From positions 1 to 40,846 of the IMG/VR virus record IMGVR_UViG_3300006802_000023: a stretch of DNA of 40,846 nucleotides; one strand, written 5' to 3'. The translations under genes were made by a program, and so were the position numbers. A model generated the notes under the pieces. The model was not told the origin of the DNA and did not search any database. It saw only the letters and a program-made list of their open reading frames with translations. This stretch comes from a virus. Below are positions 12,214-20,233 of this stretch, one piece after another. The number at the start of each line of letters is the position of its first letter. Position 1 is the first letter of the stretch.

Positions 12214-12633
12214 ATGGAGCTTATATTTTATGCCACTATCGAAGTTGACAGACATTTTACTAAGAAAAACTCCAGGCCTATCTATCGCCGAGGAGGAAAA
12301 CCCTTTATTGGAAAGGATGCAACTTACGCCAAGGCCGAAACAGCTATGGTGTCATGCTTGCGGTCACAAGGAGTCTCACACGGGATCTCTGAACCATTTG
12401 AGTGCGACGTGCACGCGGTGTTCCTCTTCCACTTTGACAATTACTATGTCAAGGATGGCTCAAGAAGATCAAAGCGCGTAGGTGATCTTAGTAATTTATA
12501 TCAAATGCCTGAGGATTGTCTCCAGAAGGCCGGAATCATTAAAGATGATAGCCAGATAGTATCTCATGACTTTTCTCGTCGCCTACCTAGCGATAAGACG
12601 TACCTAGAGATCATCTTGTTAAAACTGGACTGA
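12214..12633 (+). CDS. RusA-like Holliday junction resolvase
   Basis: A 139-residue protein. The N-terminal strand is followed by KKNSRPIYRRGGKPFI, and the catalytic region reads RVGDLSNLYQMPEDCLQKAG then KDDSQIV. This is the RusA arrangement of three essential aspartates (D-L-x-N, E/D-x-L, D-D). RusA cuts four-way junctions and debranches phage DNA before packaging. The start ATG is eight bases from the predicted transcription start. It heads the last early block, with the exonuclease and metalloprotease. Confidence 0.87.
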   Translation: MELIFYATIEVDRHFTKKNSRPIYRRGGKPFIGKDATYAKAETAMVSCLRSQGVSHGISEPFECDVHAVFLFHFDNYYVKDGSRRSKRVGDLSNLYQMPEDCLQKAGIIKDDSQIVSHDFSRRLPSDKTYLEIILLKLD

Positions 12634-12665
12634 TTTTTCTTAAAAAAACTGTAATAATTCTAAAT

Positions 12666-13427
12666 GTGAGCGAACCAAAGATAATAGTATGGGATATTGA
12701 GACCTTACCCAATTTGGATAAAGCAATGGACAATTGGTGTAGGATGCGCGAATACATGACCATCAACGCCGATATGTCCACAATGATATGCTCTGGCTGG
12801 AAAGTCCTTAACTCAAAAAAGACCCATTGTATTAATGCCTGGGATTTTCCCTCCTGGAAGAAGGACGTAAACGACGATAAAGCCCTCTGTGAGGCCGCAT
12901 ACGACGTTCTAAAGGACGCAGATGCAATCATCACCCATTATGGCAAGGGGTTTGATTTTAAGTTCATACAGACCCGTTTATTGATTAATGGCCTTCCAAC
13001 ACTAGATCCAAAAATAACCCATATAGATACCTGTAAAATTGCCCAACAAAACTTAAAATTACAGTCAAATAGACTCAATAATATTGCCCATGAATTAGGC
13101 CTTGGACAGAAGCTAGAAAATGGTGGATGGCCACTATGGAAGAGAGTCTACCAAAGAGATCCAGCCGCACAGAAGAAAATGGCTGATTACTGCAAGCAAG
13201 ACGTAAGGCTATTAGAGAAGGTATATCACCAATTAAAGAGATTTGATAAAAGTATATTAAATTATAGTAGGGATAGTGGTACATTTAATTGTACCAAGTG
13301 TGGATCAAGCAATATGATTAAAAATGGATTTGCATACACACAAAAATACAAATATAGAAGATTACAATGCGGTGACTGTAGAGCCTATAGACGGGGAGAA
13401 TTAATTGTACCTAATGATAAAGGGTAA
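12666..13427 (+). CDS. DEDD-type 3'-5' exonuclease with C-terminal zinc ribbon
   Basis: A 253-residue protein. Exonuclease motifs are D10-I-E12 (VWDIETLPN), D97 (HYGKGFDFKFI) and Y175-C-K-Q-D179, the DEDDy pattern of RNase H-like exonucleases. Residues 209-240 hold two CxxC knuckles (CTKC, CGDC) that form a zinc ribbon for DNA binding. The start is GTG at 12666; no clear Shine-Dalgarno precedes it. With ERF, SSB and RusA it completes a recombination set: an exonuclease to expose ends, an annealing protein and a resolvase. Confidence 0.85.
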   Translation: MSEPKIIVWDIETLPNLDKAMDNWCRMREYMTINADMSTMICSGWKVLNSKKTHCINAWDFPSWKKDVNDDKALCEAAYDVLKDADAIITHYGKGFDFKFIQTRLLINGLPTLDPKITHIDTCKIAQQNLKLQSNRLNNIAHELGLGQKLENGGWPLWKRVYQRDPAAQKKMADYCKQDVRLLEKVYHQLKRFDKSILNYSRDSGTFNCTKCGSSNMIKNGFAYTQKYKYRRLQCGDCRAYRRGELIVPNDKG

Positions 13428-13755
13428 AAAGTGGAAGGTTAAATACCTAAAACGCATGAAAGTTGATGGCCATGATACCGATGGCTATTGTGATCCAAAA
13501 AGACGAGTAATAGCAATTAGAGACAAAGCAGTTAATTCCAATGATTATTATAGAATACTAATGCATGAAGTTTTACACGCAATATGGCATGAGTCTGGTC
13601 TTGATAACACTAATATAGGCATAGATATGGAAGAAGTGATAGTTGAAAACTTTGCTACTGCTTTAAATGAAATATTCAAGGTATCTATTAGAGAAGCAAA
13701 AAGACCTGATATTAAGATAGTTAGAGGACAAGCTCGAAGTGGGCGAGATCGTTAA
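13405..13755 (+). CDS. Small zinc metalloprotease-like protein (HExxH)
   Basis: A 116-residue protein with HEVLH at residues 54-58 in a hydrophobic helix (ILMHEVLHAIWHESG) and a downstream Glu-rich helix (MEEVIVENFATALNE) that could give the third zinc ligand. The pattern is like SprT or ImmA-type domains. It begins with TTG at 13405 (GGGGAG six bases upstream) or ATG at 13414. It overlaps the exonuclease end by 23 bases and ends tail-to-tail with the endolysin gene, overlapping it by 35 bases. It may cut a repressor or a DNA-bound protein; the target is unknown. Confidence 0.75.
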   Translation: MYLMIKGKKWKVKYLKRMKVDGHDTDGYCDPKRRVIAIRDKAVNSNDYYRILMHEVLHAIWHESGLDNTNIGIDMEEVIVENFATALNEIFKVSIREAKRPDIKIVRGQARSGRDR

Positions 13756-14131
13756 AAGACTGATCTTTAAAGTTACCGTCACCATCCCAGTCACCACCCC
13801 AACGGATATTAAGACCCATAGTCTCTGCTAATCCCATTACAATGCCAGCTAGATATATGAATTTCTCTCTGTCCTTCCAATTAACCGGAATTGGGGCCAC
13901 ATCCACAGCTAAAGAAGGCTTTTTATTGTGAGCAGATTTGGGCCACCTGGCTCTGGTTAAACCCTCTTTATACATCTGATTTTGGGCGGTTTCTTCCCTA
14001 TGACCACAGAGTATAGATATGTCATGAATTTGTAATACTTTAGTAAAAAGCATCTGAAGGCGTACATCACATTCTTCTAGATTTTCTTTACTGAAAGGAG
14101 TAAATTCCCGAAATGCCAATAGAACCCTCAA
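13721..14131 (-). CDS. Endolysin, M15-type L-alanyl-D-glutamate peptidase
   Basis: A 136-residue protein. The zinc ligands are H68 and D77 (SAHNKKPSLAVDVAP) and H131 (DLAHFELV), as in the T5 endolysin family. Residues 114-120 (DWDGDGN) resemble the calcium-binding loop of that family. It cleaves peptidoglycan stem peptides at lysis. There is no signal peptide, so a holin must release it. It is the last gene of the minus-strand lysis cassette and overlaps the lipoprotein gene by 44 bases. Confidence 0.9.
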   Translation of the reverse strand: MRVLLAFREFTPFSKENLEECDVRLQMLFTKVLQIHDISILCGHREETAQNQMYKEGLTRARWPKSAHNKKPSLAVDVAPIPVNWKDREKFIYLAGIVMGLAETMGLNIRWGGDWDGDGNFKDQSFNDLAHFELVL

Positions 14132-14420
14132 AATTGCTTATTCTTTTTTTTAAATCTTCACATTCCATTTTCTGACAGGCAGACTCTATAAACTTGCGAA
14201 TTTCACCATAAGCGTCAAAAGACATAGAAAAGCGACCCACTTCATTCCATTCTTCATCTGACATCTTTCTTTCTTCGCCTTCAATAGAATATGCACAACT
14301 AGCGCCTATTATGTTTTTTACGCAAACTTCCACGTTCGGAGGCTTTAGGGCGCAACTCGAAACGAATAAGGTCACTAGCAGCATCAGACAGCTTTTTATC
14401 AAGTTCTTTGATCTCTTCAT
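14088..14420 (-). CDS. Lipoprotein, probable outer-membrane spanin
   Basis: A 110-residue protein beginning MKRSKNLIKS, with a hydrophobic segment and a lipobox ending FVSSC (Cys at about 24). Its first 122 bases lie out of frame inside the 3' end of the preceding membrane-protein gene, the arrangement of nested Rz/Rz1 spanin pairs. The mature part is longer than classic Rz1 and has three more Cys. Spanins disrupt the outer membrane after the endolysin acts. Position next to the endolysin fits. Confidence 0.72.
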   Translation of the reverse strand: MKRSKNLIKSCLMLLVTLFVSSCALKPPNVEVCVKNIIGASCAYSIEGEERKMSDEEWNEVGRFSMSFDAYGEIRKFIESACQKMECEDLKKRISNFEGSIGISGIYSFQ

Positions 14421-14703
14421 CGGACAACTCCTTTTCGGCCATTTTAATGTGTATTTGGGTGACTATATCTTCTAAATCTTTCACATCATTGTCTACATCA
14501 TATCTTACATAGGCTATCATGGAATACATAACGCCCACTTCCAATACCTGTAATATCACTTTTTCAACGAGAAATGTAATAATTTTGGGAAGGGGCCCCC
14601 AACTCAGAAATGCGACTTCCTTTAGGAGCTCCCCTACTACCTTTTGAACAAGATAGTCTTTTAGTTGATTACGAACTAAATCTAATAACGGATTACTCAT
14701 CAC
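14299..14703 (-). CDS. Lysis-cassette membrane protein (inner-membrane spanin or holin candidate)
   Basis: A 134-residue protein. Residues 28-66 are hydrophobic and could form one or two membrane segments (FLSWGPLPKIITFLV, then LEVGVMYSMIAYV). A charged, helical, coiled-coil-like part follows at 70-115. The membrane-then-coil order and the out-of-frame lipoprotein nested in its 3' end fit an inner-membrane spanin. The long hydrophobic stretch could instead make it a holin. It overlaps the preceding gene by 11 bases. Confidence 0.6.
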   Translation of the reverse strand: MMSNPLLDLVRNQLKDYLVQKVVGELLKEVAFLSWGPLPKIITFLVEKVILQVLEVGVMYSMIAYVRYDVDNDVKDLEDIVTQIHIKMAEKELSDEEIKELDKKLSDAASDLIRFELRPKASERGSLRKKHNRR

Positions 14704-14920
14704 CGTCGTCAGCTAAATGCTTGTCTAATAGGTCATCTAGCTGTTCACGAACATACTTCTCTACTTCTGGTTTGATGAAGGCTAAAAGAGTGTCATCTAG
14801 GGTGTTTTCACTGTCAGCAGCCAATTCATCTAATTTCTTAAATACCAGACCAATAAGCACGTCTTCTACCAGTAGGCCTTCTACGTCGATCCTTTTACGG
14901 ATAATTTCTTTCCAATCCAT
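14693..14920 (-). CDS. Small acidic protein in the lysis cassette
   Basis: A 75-residue, strongly acidic, helical protein without membrane segment or Cys. It overlaps the genes on both sides by 1-11 bases. It may regulate holin or spanin assembly, but sequence gives no function. Confidence 0.65.
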   Translation of the reverse strand: MDWKEIIRKRIDVEGLLVEDVLIGLVFKKLDELAADSENTLDDTLLAFIKPEVEKYVREQLDDLLDKHLADDGDE

Positions 14921-15219
14921 TATTTCTCCTCTTTGTTAATTAAATTTACAATATGTTCCATAATAACACTTGTTTTAAAAACATTGTCACTAATATCCTC
15001 AAGAAGCTTTAATATCCTTTCCTGACGATCCTCGTTAATATCATGGTGTCTTTGAAGGTAGTTGTTTATTGTTTCTACCTGCTCCTCGACCTTTTTTTGC
15101 CTTAAGTCTTGGGCTTCGGTTAGACCAAAGTTTTTCCTATCTCTTACATATTTGCCAAGCTCTACGATAGTGTAAAATACGACTGCTAATGTAATTGGTT
15201 TTGATATTGCCTCAATCAT
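14920..15219 (-). CDS. Membrane-anchored coiled-coil protein of the lysis cassette
   Basis: A 99-residue protein with one short hydrophobic N-terminal segment at about 8-24, followed by a long charged helix through the C-terminus. This layout fits an inner-membrane spanin or a single-span holin-like protein. It starts at ATG 15219, overlapping the previous small ORF by ATGA. Either this or the gene at 14299 is likely to supply the holin. Confidence 0.55.
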   Translation of the reverse strand: MIEAISKPITLAVVFYTIVELGKYVRDRKNFGLTEAQDLRQKKVEEQVETINNYLQRHHDINEDRQERILKLLEDISDNVFKTSVIMEHIVNLINKEEK

Positions 15220-15353
15220 ACCTTCATCTCCAATGTTTCACCCATTTTCTTCCTGCGTTTTCTTAAAGCTTTTTGAAGAGGACTCTGAGCCATACTATCG
15301 GTATAATAGTCCTTTAAAATGCCATTATCTGTAGTATTACTTAGGTTGTTCAT
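15216..15353 (-). CDS. Small basic protein, 45 residues
   Basis: ATG at 15353 to TGA at 15216. It fills the gap between the last ejection-type gene (17-base overlap) and the lysis cassette (ATGA overlap). The body has a very basic cluster (ALRKRRKKMGE). The overlaps on both sides support it although it is short and has only a modest ribosome-binding site. Function unknown. Confidence 0.55.
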   Translation of the reverse strand: MNNLSNTTDNGILKDYYTDSMAQSPLQKALRKRRKKMGETLEMKV

Positions 15354-17109
15354 CTTCTATCATTCCTCTACCAAATTGTATCATTCCAGGAGCAGCCATT
15401 AGCTTTTGTGCTCTTGGCAATGTTGATCTAAATATAGACTCTAAACCTCTACCTACTGTTATGTGTAAATTCCAAGGTGCCATAGTTTCTATAGTCGCAG
15501 CAGTACCAGGCATAGGAGTGAATTTAGGAGCGTTATTCCATAAAAGTTTTAAATCATCAATTTTTTGCAATTGTTCTGGATTGAAAAATAGTCGTTTTGT
15601 CTTTGGATGCAAATTATCTAATTCTTTGAACAAAATATCAGGATTGAATACACCATCTTTTCCTACTGATTTTTCCATATATTGAGATAATTTAAACTCT
15701 TTAACTAATTCAAACAAAGAAGGTATTTGTGACTCACTAAGATCGTCAATCGCGTGTCCTGCTTGGTCAAATTCTTTCAGAAATGCTAATGATTCTGGTT
15801 TATTTGTATTAGTTATTTTTTTCAAAATATCATACGGCTCTTTTTCATCTAAATACTCTAGGAATCCACCTTTTGTTCTTCCTTTTACTTTTATGAAGTT
15901 TTTTAGCTGCTTTAATTGCTCGTATGCCTTTGTATATTGTTGGTTTGAAACCTCTAAGCCATTAACAACACCATGAGCAAACAAAGGATCTCTTTTTGAA
16001 TTACTAGCATATTCAACTAATTTTTTATGCTCAAATTGTACCATTTTATGCTTTAAATCAATTAATGCATCAGCTTTATTTGTATCTCTTGAAGCAGATT
16101 TTAATGCATCAGTTATTTCTTTACCAACTTTGGTTTTAACAGTTCTAAAGTCATTCAGGTTTTTTATAGATTTTAGTCTTTCTTTGTATTTTCTAATAAT
16201 ACGTGCTTCAGGACCCTTTGGATCAGCTTTAACTACATCAATATTATCTAAATCATCAATCCATTGGTCATAATCACTTGGCTTATATTTTGTCTTTGTG
16301 ACAGTCTTTTTACCCATACCAGGCATGATTTCTTCTACATCTTTATATGGAACAGTTTTACCACGACCAAATCTTATCTGCTTAGTTACATTGTCACTTA
16401 GACCCTGATAAAACCTTTCTGCTGGCTCAAATAACTTATTAACCCTTAATGCAATTCTATCCATTACTAAGTCTTCTATTTCATCTTTAGCTAAAGTAGT
16501 ATTACGCTTAATAACATCCTTTGAACCGGATCTAATAGCTTCCCAAACAGGCTTCATTACTCTTCCTTGAATCCAACCAGGTATAGACATAGATTTCCCA
16601 AGGTTTTCCTGAGCTTGTTTAGACCCATATAGCATTGGTCCTGGTGTTGGAACATTTTGTCTTACAGCAGCTTCTCCAACCTGTTCAGCACCTTCTCTGA
16701 GACCTATTCCCATTTTAGATAGACCTTTTCCTACACCCCTACCAATTAGTCCACCACCAAGCTCGTATGCACCTCCCTTTAGGCCTTCAAATACTTCACT
16801 ACCAGGCTCTCCAGTGACAGGCTCACCCTTATACATCTGATAGCCTTTTCTAGCGACTTCTCCTAAAAATCCACCTCCCATTGCACCAGCAACAGGTCCA
16901 ACAGGAGTAACAGATCCAACAACAGCTCCAACTCCAGCACCTATTTCAGCAGGAGTAAAGTTTTGCTTTTGAGGATTTTGCATAGCCTCAAGTGCATACT
17001 TATCTCTACCCGCCATAGGCTCTACAGAAGACCCACCTTGTAATGACTTAATCTCATTAATCATTTGTTGGCGTTTAATCTGTTTAATAAGCTCTTGTCT
17101 ATTGGCCAC
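15337..17109 (-). CDS. Large internal virion (ejection) protein
   Basis: A 590-residue protein starting at GTG 17109 (AGAGG seven bases upstream). Residues about 55-135 are rich in Gly and Ala with glycine-zipper motifs (GAGVGAVVGSV, GAMGGGFLG, GGGLIGRGVGKGL) that could insert in a membrane. The remaining 450 residues are long charged helices. This composition and the position at the distal end of the tail genes match the large ejection proteins of P22-like phages (gp16/gp20 type), which leave the capsid to form a DNA channel. No enzymatic motif is visible. Confidence 0.7.
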   Translation of the reverse strand: MANRQELIKQIKRQQMINEIKSLQGGSSVEPMAGRDKYALEAMQNPQKQNFTPAEIGAGVGAVVGSVTPVGPVAGAMGGGFLGEVARKGYQMYKGEPVTGEPGSEVFEGLKGGAYELGGGLIGRGVGKGLSKMGIGLREGAEQVGEAAVRQNVPTPGPMLYGSKQAQENLGKSMSIPGWIQGRVMKPVWEAIRSGSKDVIKRNTTLAKDEIEDLVMDRIALRVNKLFEPAERFYQGLSDNVTKQIRFGRGKTVPYKDVEEIMPGMGKKTVTKTKYKPSDYDQWIDDLDNIDVVKADPKGPEARIIRKYKERLKSIKNLNDFRTVKTKVGKEITDALKSASRDTNKADALIDLKHKMVQFEHKKLVEYASNSKRDPLFAHGVVNGLEVSNQQYTKAYEQLKQLKNFIKVKGRTKGGFLEYLDEKEPYDILKKITNTNKPESLAFLKEFDQAGHAIDDLSESQIPSLFELVKEFKLSQYMEKSVGKDGVFNPDILFKELDNLHPKTKRLFFNPEQLQKIDDLKLLWNNAPKFTPMPGTAATIETMAPWNLHITVGRGLESIFRSTLPRAQKLMAAPGMIQFGRGMIEDEQPK

Positions 17110-18262
17110 CTTTTAACCTCTTTAATTCAGCTTCTAATTCAGCGTCACTCATGCTGTTTAATTTTTTGTCTAAATCATCTGATTTTTTAGTTGATGGCGT
17201 TCCGGTTCCTCTTGTCTCTAATCTTTTGAAGTTAAAACCTTTCATAGTTTTGTTTTCTTCAAAATGCTTTTTAGCATCATATAAAGCATCACGCTTGTTA
17301 ATTAACTCACGTTTTTGGTTCTTCATTTTAGCAACATTTATATTTTCTTTTTGACGAGGGTTCCAAAGAGTTTGTTTATTCATTTCAACCTCTTTGATTG
17401 ATGGATTACCACCATATAGCAATTTAATTGTCTTAGACGAAATTTTCATCAATTCGTCTTCAATCTCAGCACTTAATCCCATATCTTCAGTTGGAGCCAT
17501 ATCTCTTAAATATTTAGGCAAAAGACCTTTTTGCCAACCAGAAGCCTCAGTGTCAGGGTCTTCAATTTTTGCAATAACCTCATCTAGCCTATCTATGTCG
17601 TTTTCAACATCTCTCATTGCACCTTCAGTAAAGTATTCTGCGTAGATTTGACCAAACTTGCGATCAGCCTCTTCCTCTGCTTTACTTTCATAGACTACTT
17701 TTTGACCCTTAATGTTTTGGTCTTGTAACATACCACCAATTCTAGCTTGGGTTAAAAGATTACCAAGTTGAGATTTTCTGTATTCAGGAGATTCAGTGTC
17801 CCAAGTAGGCATACCATATACATCTGTAGGATGTGGTTTCATACCTTGGCCCATAAGACCTACATTTTGCTGGAACCTACCTCTAGGAGATAATTCATAT
17901 TTTTGCTGAGGAGCCAACATACCAGACTGTGCTCTGCCAGTAGTAGGGTCTATTAAACCTCTTTGTTCTGCACTTTGTTGAACATCTTGTTGTATTGGGC
18001 CAATTTCTGGAACATATGTAGGAAGACTTTCTTGCACTCCAGACTGCCACATATCCATGGCTTTTTTATCTTCGTATAATTCTCTTTGAAACTGGCGTTC
18101 TTCCTTTTTCATTTCACGTTGGAAATTACGATTTTCTTCAAGTTCCTTTTGTCTCATCTTCCAGTTTTGTTGACGATCATAGGAATTTAGAAGACCTCTA
18201 GCAAATCCAGAACCTAATGAAAGGGCCGGAGACCATTGATTGTATTCATTAAAATCAGCCAT
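17099..18262 (-). CDS. Internal virion (ejection) protein
   Basis: A 387-residue protein, Gln-, Glu- and Lys-rich, with a long charged helix at 34-70 (ELEENRNFQREMKKEERQFQ) and low-complexity helical sequence throughout. There is no transmembrane segment. It overlaps the next gene by 11 bases. Placed between two glycine-zipper proteins in the distal virion block, it is probably an ejection-complex component, inferred from order and composition. Confidence 0.65.
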   Translation of the reverse strand: MADFNEYNQWSPALSLGSGFARGLLNSYDRQQNWKMRQKELEENRNFQREMKKEERQFQRELYEDKKAMDMWQSGVQESLPTYVPEIGPIQQDVQQSAEQRGLIDPTTGRAQSGMLAPQQKYELSPRGRFQQNVGLMGQGMKPHPTDVYGMPTWDTESPEYRKSQLGNLLTQARIGGMLQDQNIKGQKVVYESKAEEEADRKFGQIYAEYFTEGAMRDVENDIDRLDEVIAKIEDPDTEASGWQKGLLPKYLRDMAPTEDMGLSAEIEDELMKISSKTIKLLYGGNPSIKEVEMNKQTLWNPRQKENINVAKMKNQKRELINKRDALYDAKKHFEENKTMKGFNFKRLETRGTGTPSTKKSDDLDKKLNSMSDAELEAELKRLKGGQ

Positions 18263-18271
18263 TATATTCTC

Positions 18272-18808
18272 CTATAAATTCGCACCTATTGCACTACCAG
18301 CACCATATCCAGCAGTTGCACCCAAAGCAGCTCCAGCAGGTCCAGCAATCAACGCACCACCAATGGCACCACCTAAGCCTAATACTCCACTAATTAGTGT
18401 TGCTCTAGATTTTTTACGATTAGCATTTAACTGTTCTTCATATAGCCTTCTCTGACGTTCTACTTCCTTCATTCTGTTTTCAACATCAGCAAGCCTTGAG
18501 TATCTTTGGAAAGAGTGAATTGGATTAGCAGCATTTATGTTTTTCCTCATAATATGAAGACCAGCGTTAAACTTGTCTCTTTCGTTATTTTCTATAGCTC
18601 TATACATAGGTGCCATAGTTGATTTTCTAGGATCAGTATTCATAAGGCTTTCTGCTCCATATGAAGACAAACCCTCTTTTTCAAAACCGCTATCAGCAGC
18701 CATTTGTCCCATCGCAGATCCATACGCCTCAGTTGGGCTATATTCAGGTGGTCTTTCTTCGCCTATAGCGGCACCAGTTATTTTATCTTGTGAAATAAGT
18801 CCTGCCAT
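18272..18808 (-). CDS. Ejection protein with C-terminal glycine-zipper membrane segment
   Basis: A 178-residue protein. Residues 110-135 are a basic coiled coil (VENRMKEVERQRRLYEEQL). Residues 140-178 are a Gly/Ala zipper (LGLGGAIGGALIAGPAGAALG) able to span a membrane. Such tails are common in phage ejection proteins of gp7/gp14 type. It lies in a run of four internal virion genes. Confidence 0.68.
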   Translation of the reverse strand: MAGLISQDKITGAAIGEERPPEYSPTEAYGSAMGQMAADSGFEKEGLSSYGAESLMNTDPRKSTMAPMYRAIENNERDKFNAGLHIMRKNINAANPIHSFQRYSRLADVENRMKEVERQRRLYEEQLNANRKKSRATLISGVLGLGGAIGGALIAGPAGAALGATAGYGAGSAIGANL

Positions 18809-18810
18809 TA

Positions 18811-19668
18811 TTAACTCCTCACTGTCCCTGCATTTGTTTCGTATCCAGGATAGTTCATAGCCATAAAATTAGGCCCACTTCCTCCACCTCCACCACTAGA
18901 AGTGCCTTTCATGTCACCAAGCCAATTACCTAAAGCCTGTCCTAAATAACCAGTACCTTGAGCAGTTAATGAATTTTTGTATGCAGTAACACCAGATTGA
19001 ATTTCTTCTAATCTTTGTTTCATTTGTAAATCTTGTAATGCCACACCAGCTTTAGCGGCTTTAATGTCATCTGCCATTGCCTGTTTAGCTTCAAGTGCTT
19101 TTCTATTAATATTAGCACCTTCTTTAGCTAATGCAGCAGCCATAGACCCTGCTAATCCTTCTTGAGCACTTTTTGATCTACCAGAATAAGCAGCATTTGA
19201 ACCCATAGACTGCATATAATCTCTTACATCAGACTGACCTTTTCTACTCTTCAAACCAGTTTCTCTACGAGCACCAACCATTTGTTCTCTAGCCCATGAA
19301 GCAGGGTCGAATTTTTTATAAATTTCTTCCATTCTTTTAATAGAATCAGAATCACCAGTTGGGGCATCAACATTTTCATTTTTTTGCTCACCAAGTTGCC
19401 AATTACTATTTATTATATTATCTATTCCAGCTAATGCATATGACGGAGCACCAGCAACGGTGTTTATTGCTTTACCAACATCACCTCTTATAAGACCATT
19501 GTTCGGATCAGTTATTAATCTTGCTGGAGCACTAACAACATCATTAACTGCTTTAATAACCTTAACAGGTGCACTTACAACACTTTTAGCACCTTCGTAA
19601 ACGTCTTTTATACCCCATTGGTACATATTCTGTGCTTTTTCCCAGCTTGGTGTAAAAATTCCTTCCAT
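18811..19668 (-). CDS. Internal virion protein
   Basis: A 285-residue protein. Residues 20-90 are Val/Ala-rich and amphipathic (VVSAPVKVIKAVNDVVSAPA). The middle is a long helical Ala/Lys segment (AALAKEGANINRKALEAKQAMADDIKAAKAG), and the C-terminus is a Gly/Ser-rich flexible tail. It has GGAG before its ATG. By composition and position it is probably the first of the ejection proteins, but it has no diagnostic motif. Confidence 0.6.
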   Translation of the reverse strand: MEGIFTPSWEKAQNMYQWGIKDVYEGAKSVVSAPVKVIKAVNDVVSAPARLITDPNNGLIRGDVGKAINTVAGAPSYALAGIDNIINSNWQLGEQKNENVDAPTGDSDSIKRMEEIYKKFDPASWAREQMVGARRETGLKSRKGQSDVRDYMQSMGSNAAYSGRSKSAQEGLAGSMAAALAKEGANINRKALEAKQAMADDIKAAKAGVALQDLQMKQRLEEIQSGVTAYKNSLTAQGTGYLGQALGNWLGDMKGTSSGGGGGSGPNFMAMNYPGYETNAGTVRS

Positions 19669-19669
19669 A

Positions 19670-20233
19670 TTAACTCCACTTATCCGTTTCTACATGATTT
19701 GGTAATTCTTCTAAAATTAGATACGACTGATCTCTTGTCCCGTCCCCATAGAAAAGAGCGGGTCCACCTTCTGTAAAATCAACAGTTAAAACTCCATTTT
19801 CGGTAGCTTTAAAAAGTATGTTTATACCATATACAGATTCTAAATCCCCACTAGCGGAAAGCTGTCTATGAAAAACTATCCCAATTATATTATTATTTTC
19901 TCTAAACCTAATTTGAGCTGTTCCACCGCTTGTAGTGGTTCTTACTTGTGTTACTCCAGATAATCTATAATCTTTCCCTGCCTCTAAATTATTAAATCTT
20001 AAATCAGCTATATCAGAAGTATTTGCACTAACCGTTGTGTTTAGTGTTTTTATTTGCCAGTAAGTTTTTTGACTAGACTGTAACTCAGTTACATTTGATT
20101 CAGTTGTAGATAAACGAGTGTCGTTGTCTTCTACAGCCTCATTAACTGATCTAGCCCAAGAAGATACATCTGCCCAGTTCTTTTTATTTTCCTGGTTTAA
20201 ATCAAAATTTATCTTCTTTTTAGGTACGCCCAC
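19670..20233 (-). CDS. Tail needle- or fibre-like protein: coiled coil plus jelly-roll knob
   Basis: A 187-residue protein. Residues 15-70 form a coiled-coil region (SWARSVNEAVEDNDTRLSTT, then TVSANTSDIADLRFNN). Residues 85-180 are beta-rich and of C1q/TNF-like character (YRLSGVTQVR, AQIRFRENNNIIGIVFHRQL, GVLTVDFTEGG). A coiled-coil shaft with a TNF-like knob is the design of some podovirus tail needles. The start is GTG, overlapping the stop of the hub gene (TAGTG). A fibre role is the alternative. Confidence 0.58.
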   Translation of the reverse strand: MGVPKKKINFDLNQENKKNWADVSSWARSVNEAVEDNDTRLSTTESNVTELQSSQKTYWQIKTLNTTVSANTSDIADLRFNNLEAGKDYRLSGVTQVRTTTSGGTAQIRFRENNNIIGIVFHRQLSASGDLESVYGINILFKATENGVLTVDFTEGGPALFYGDGTRDQSYLILEELPNHVETDKWS

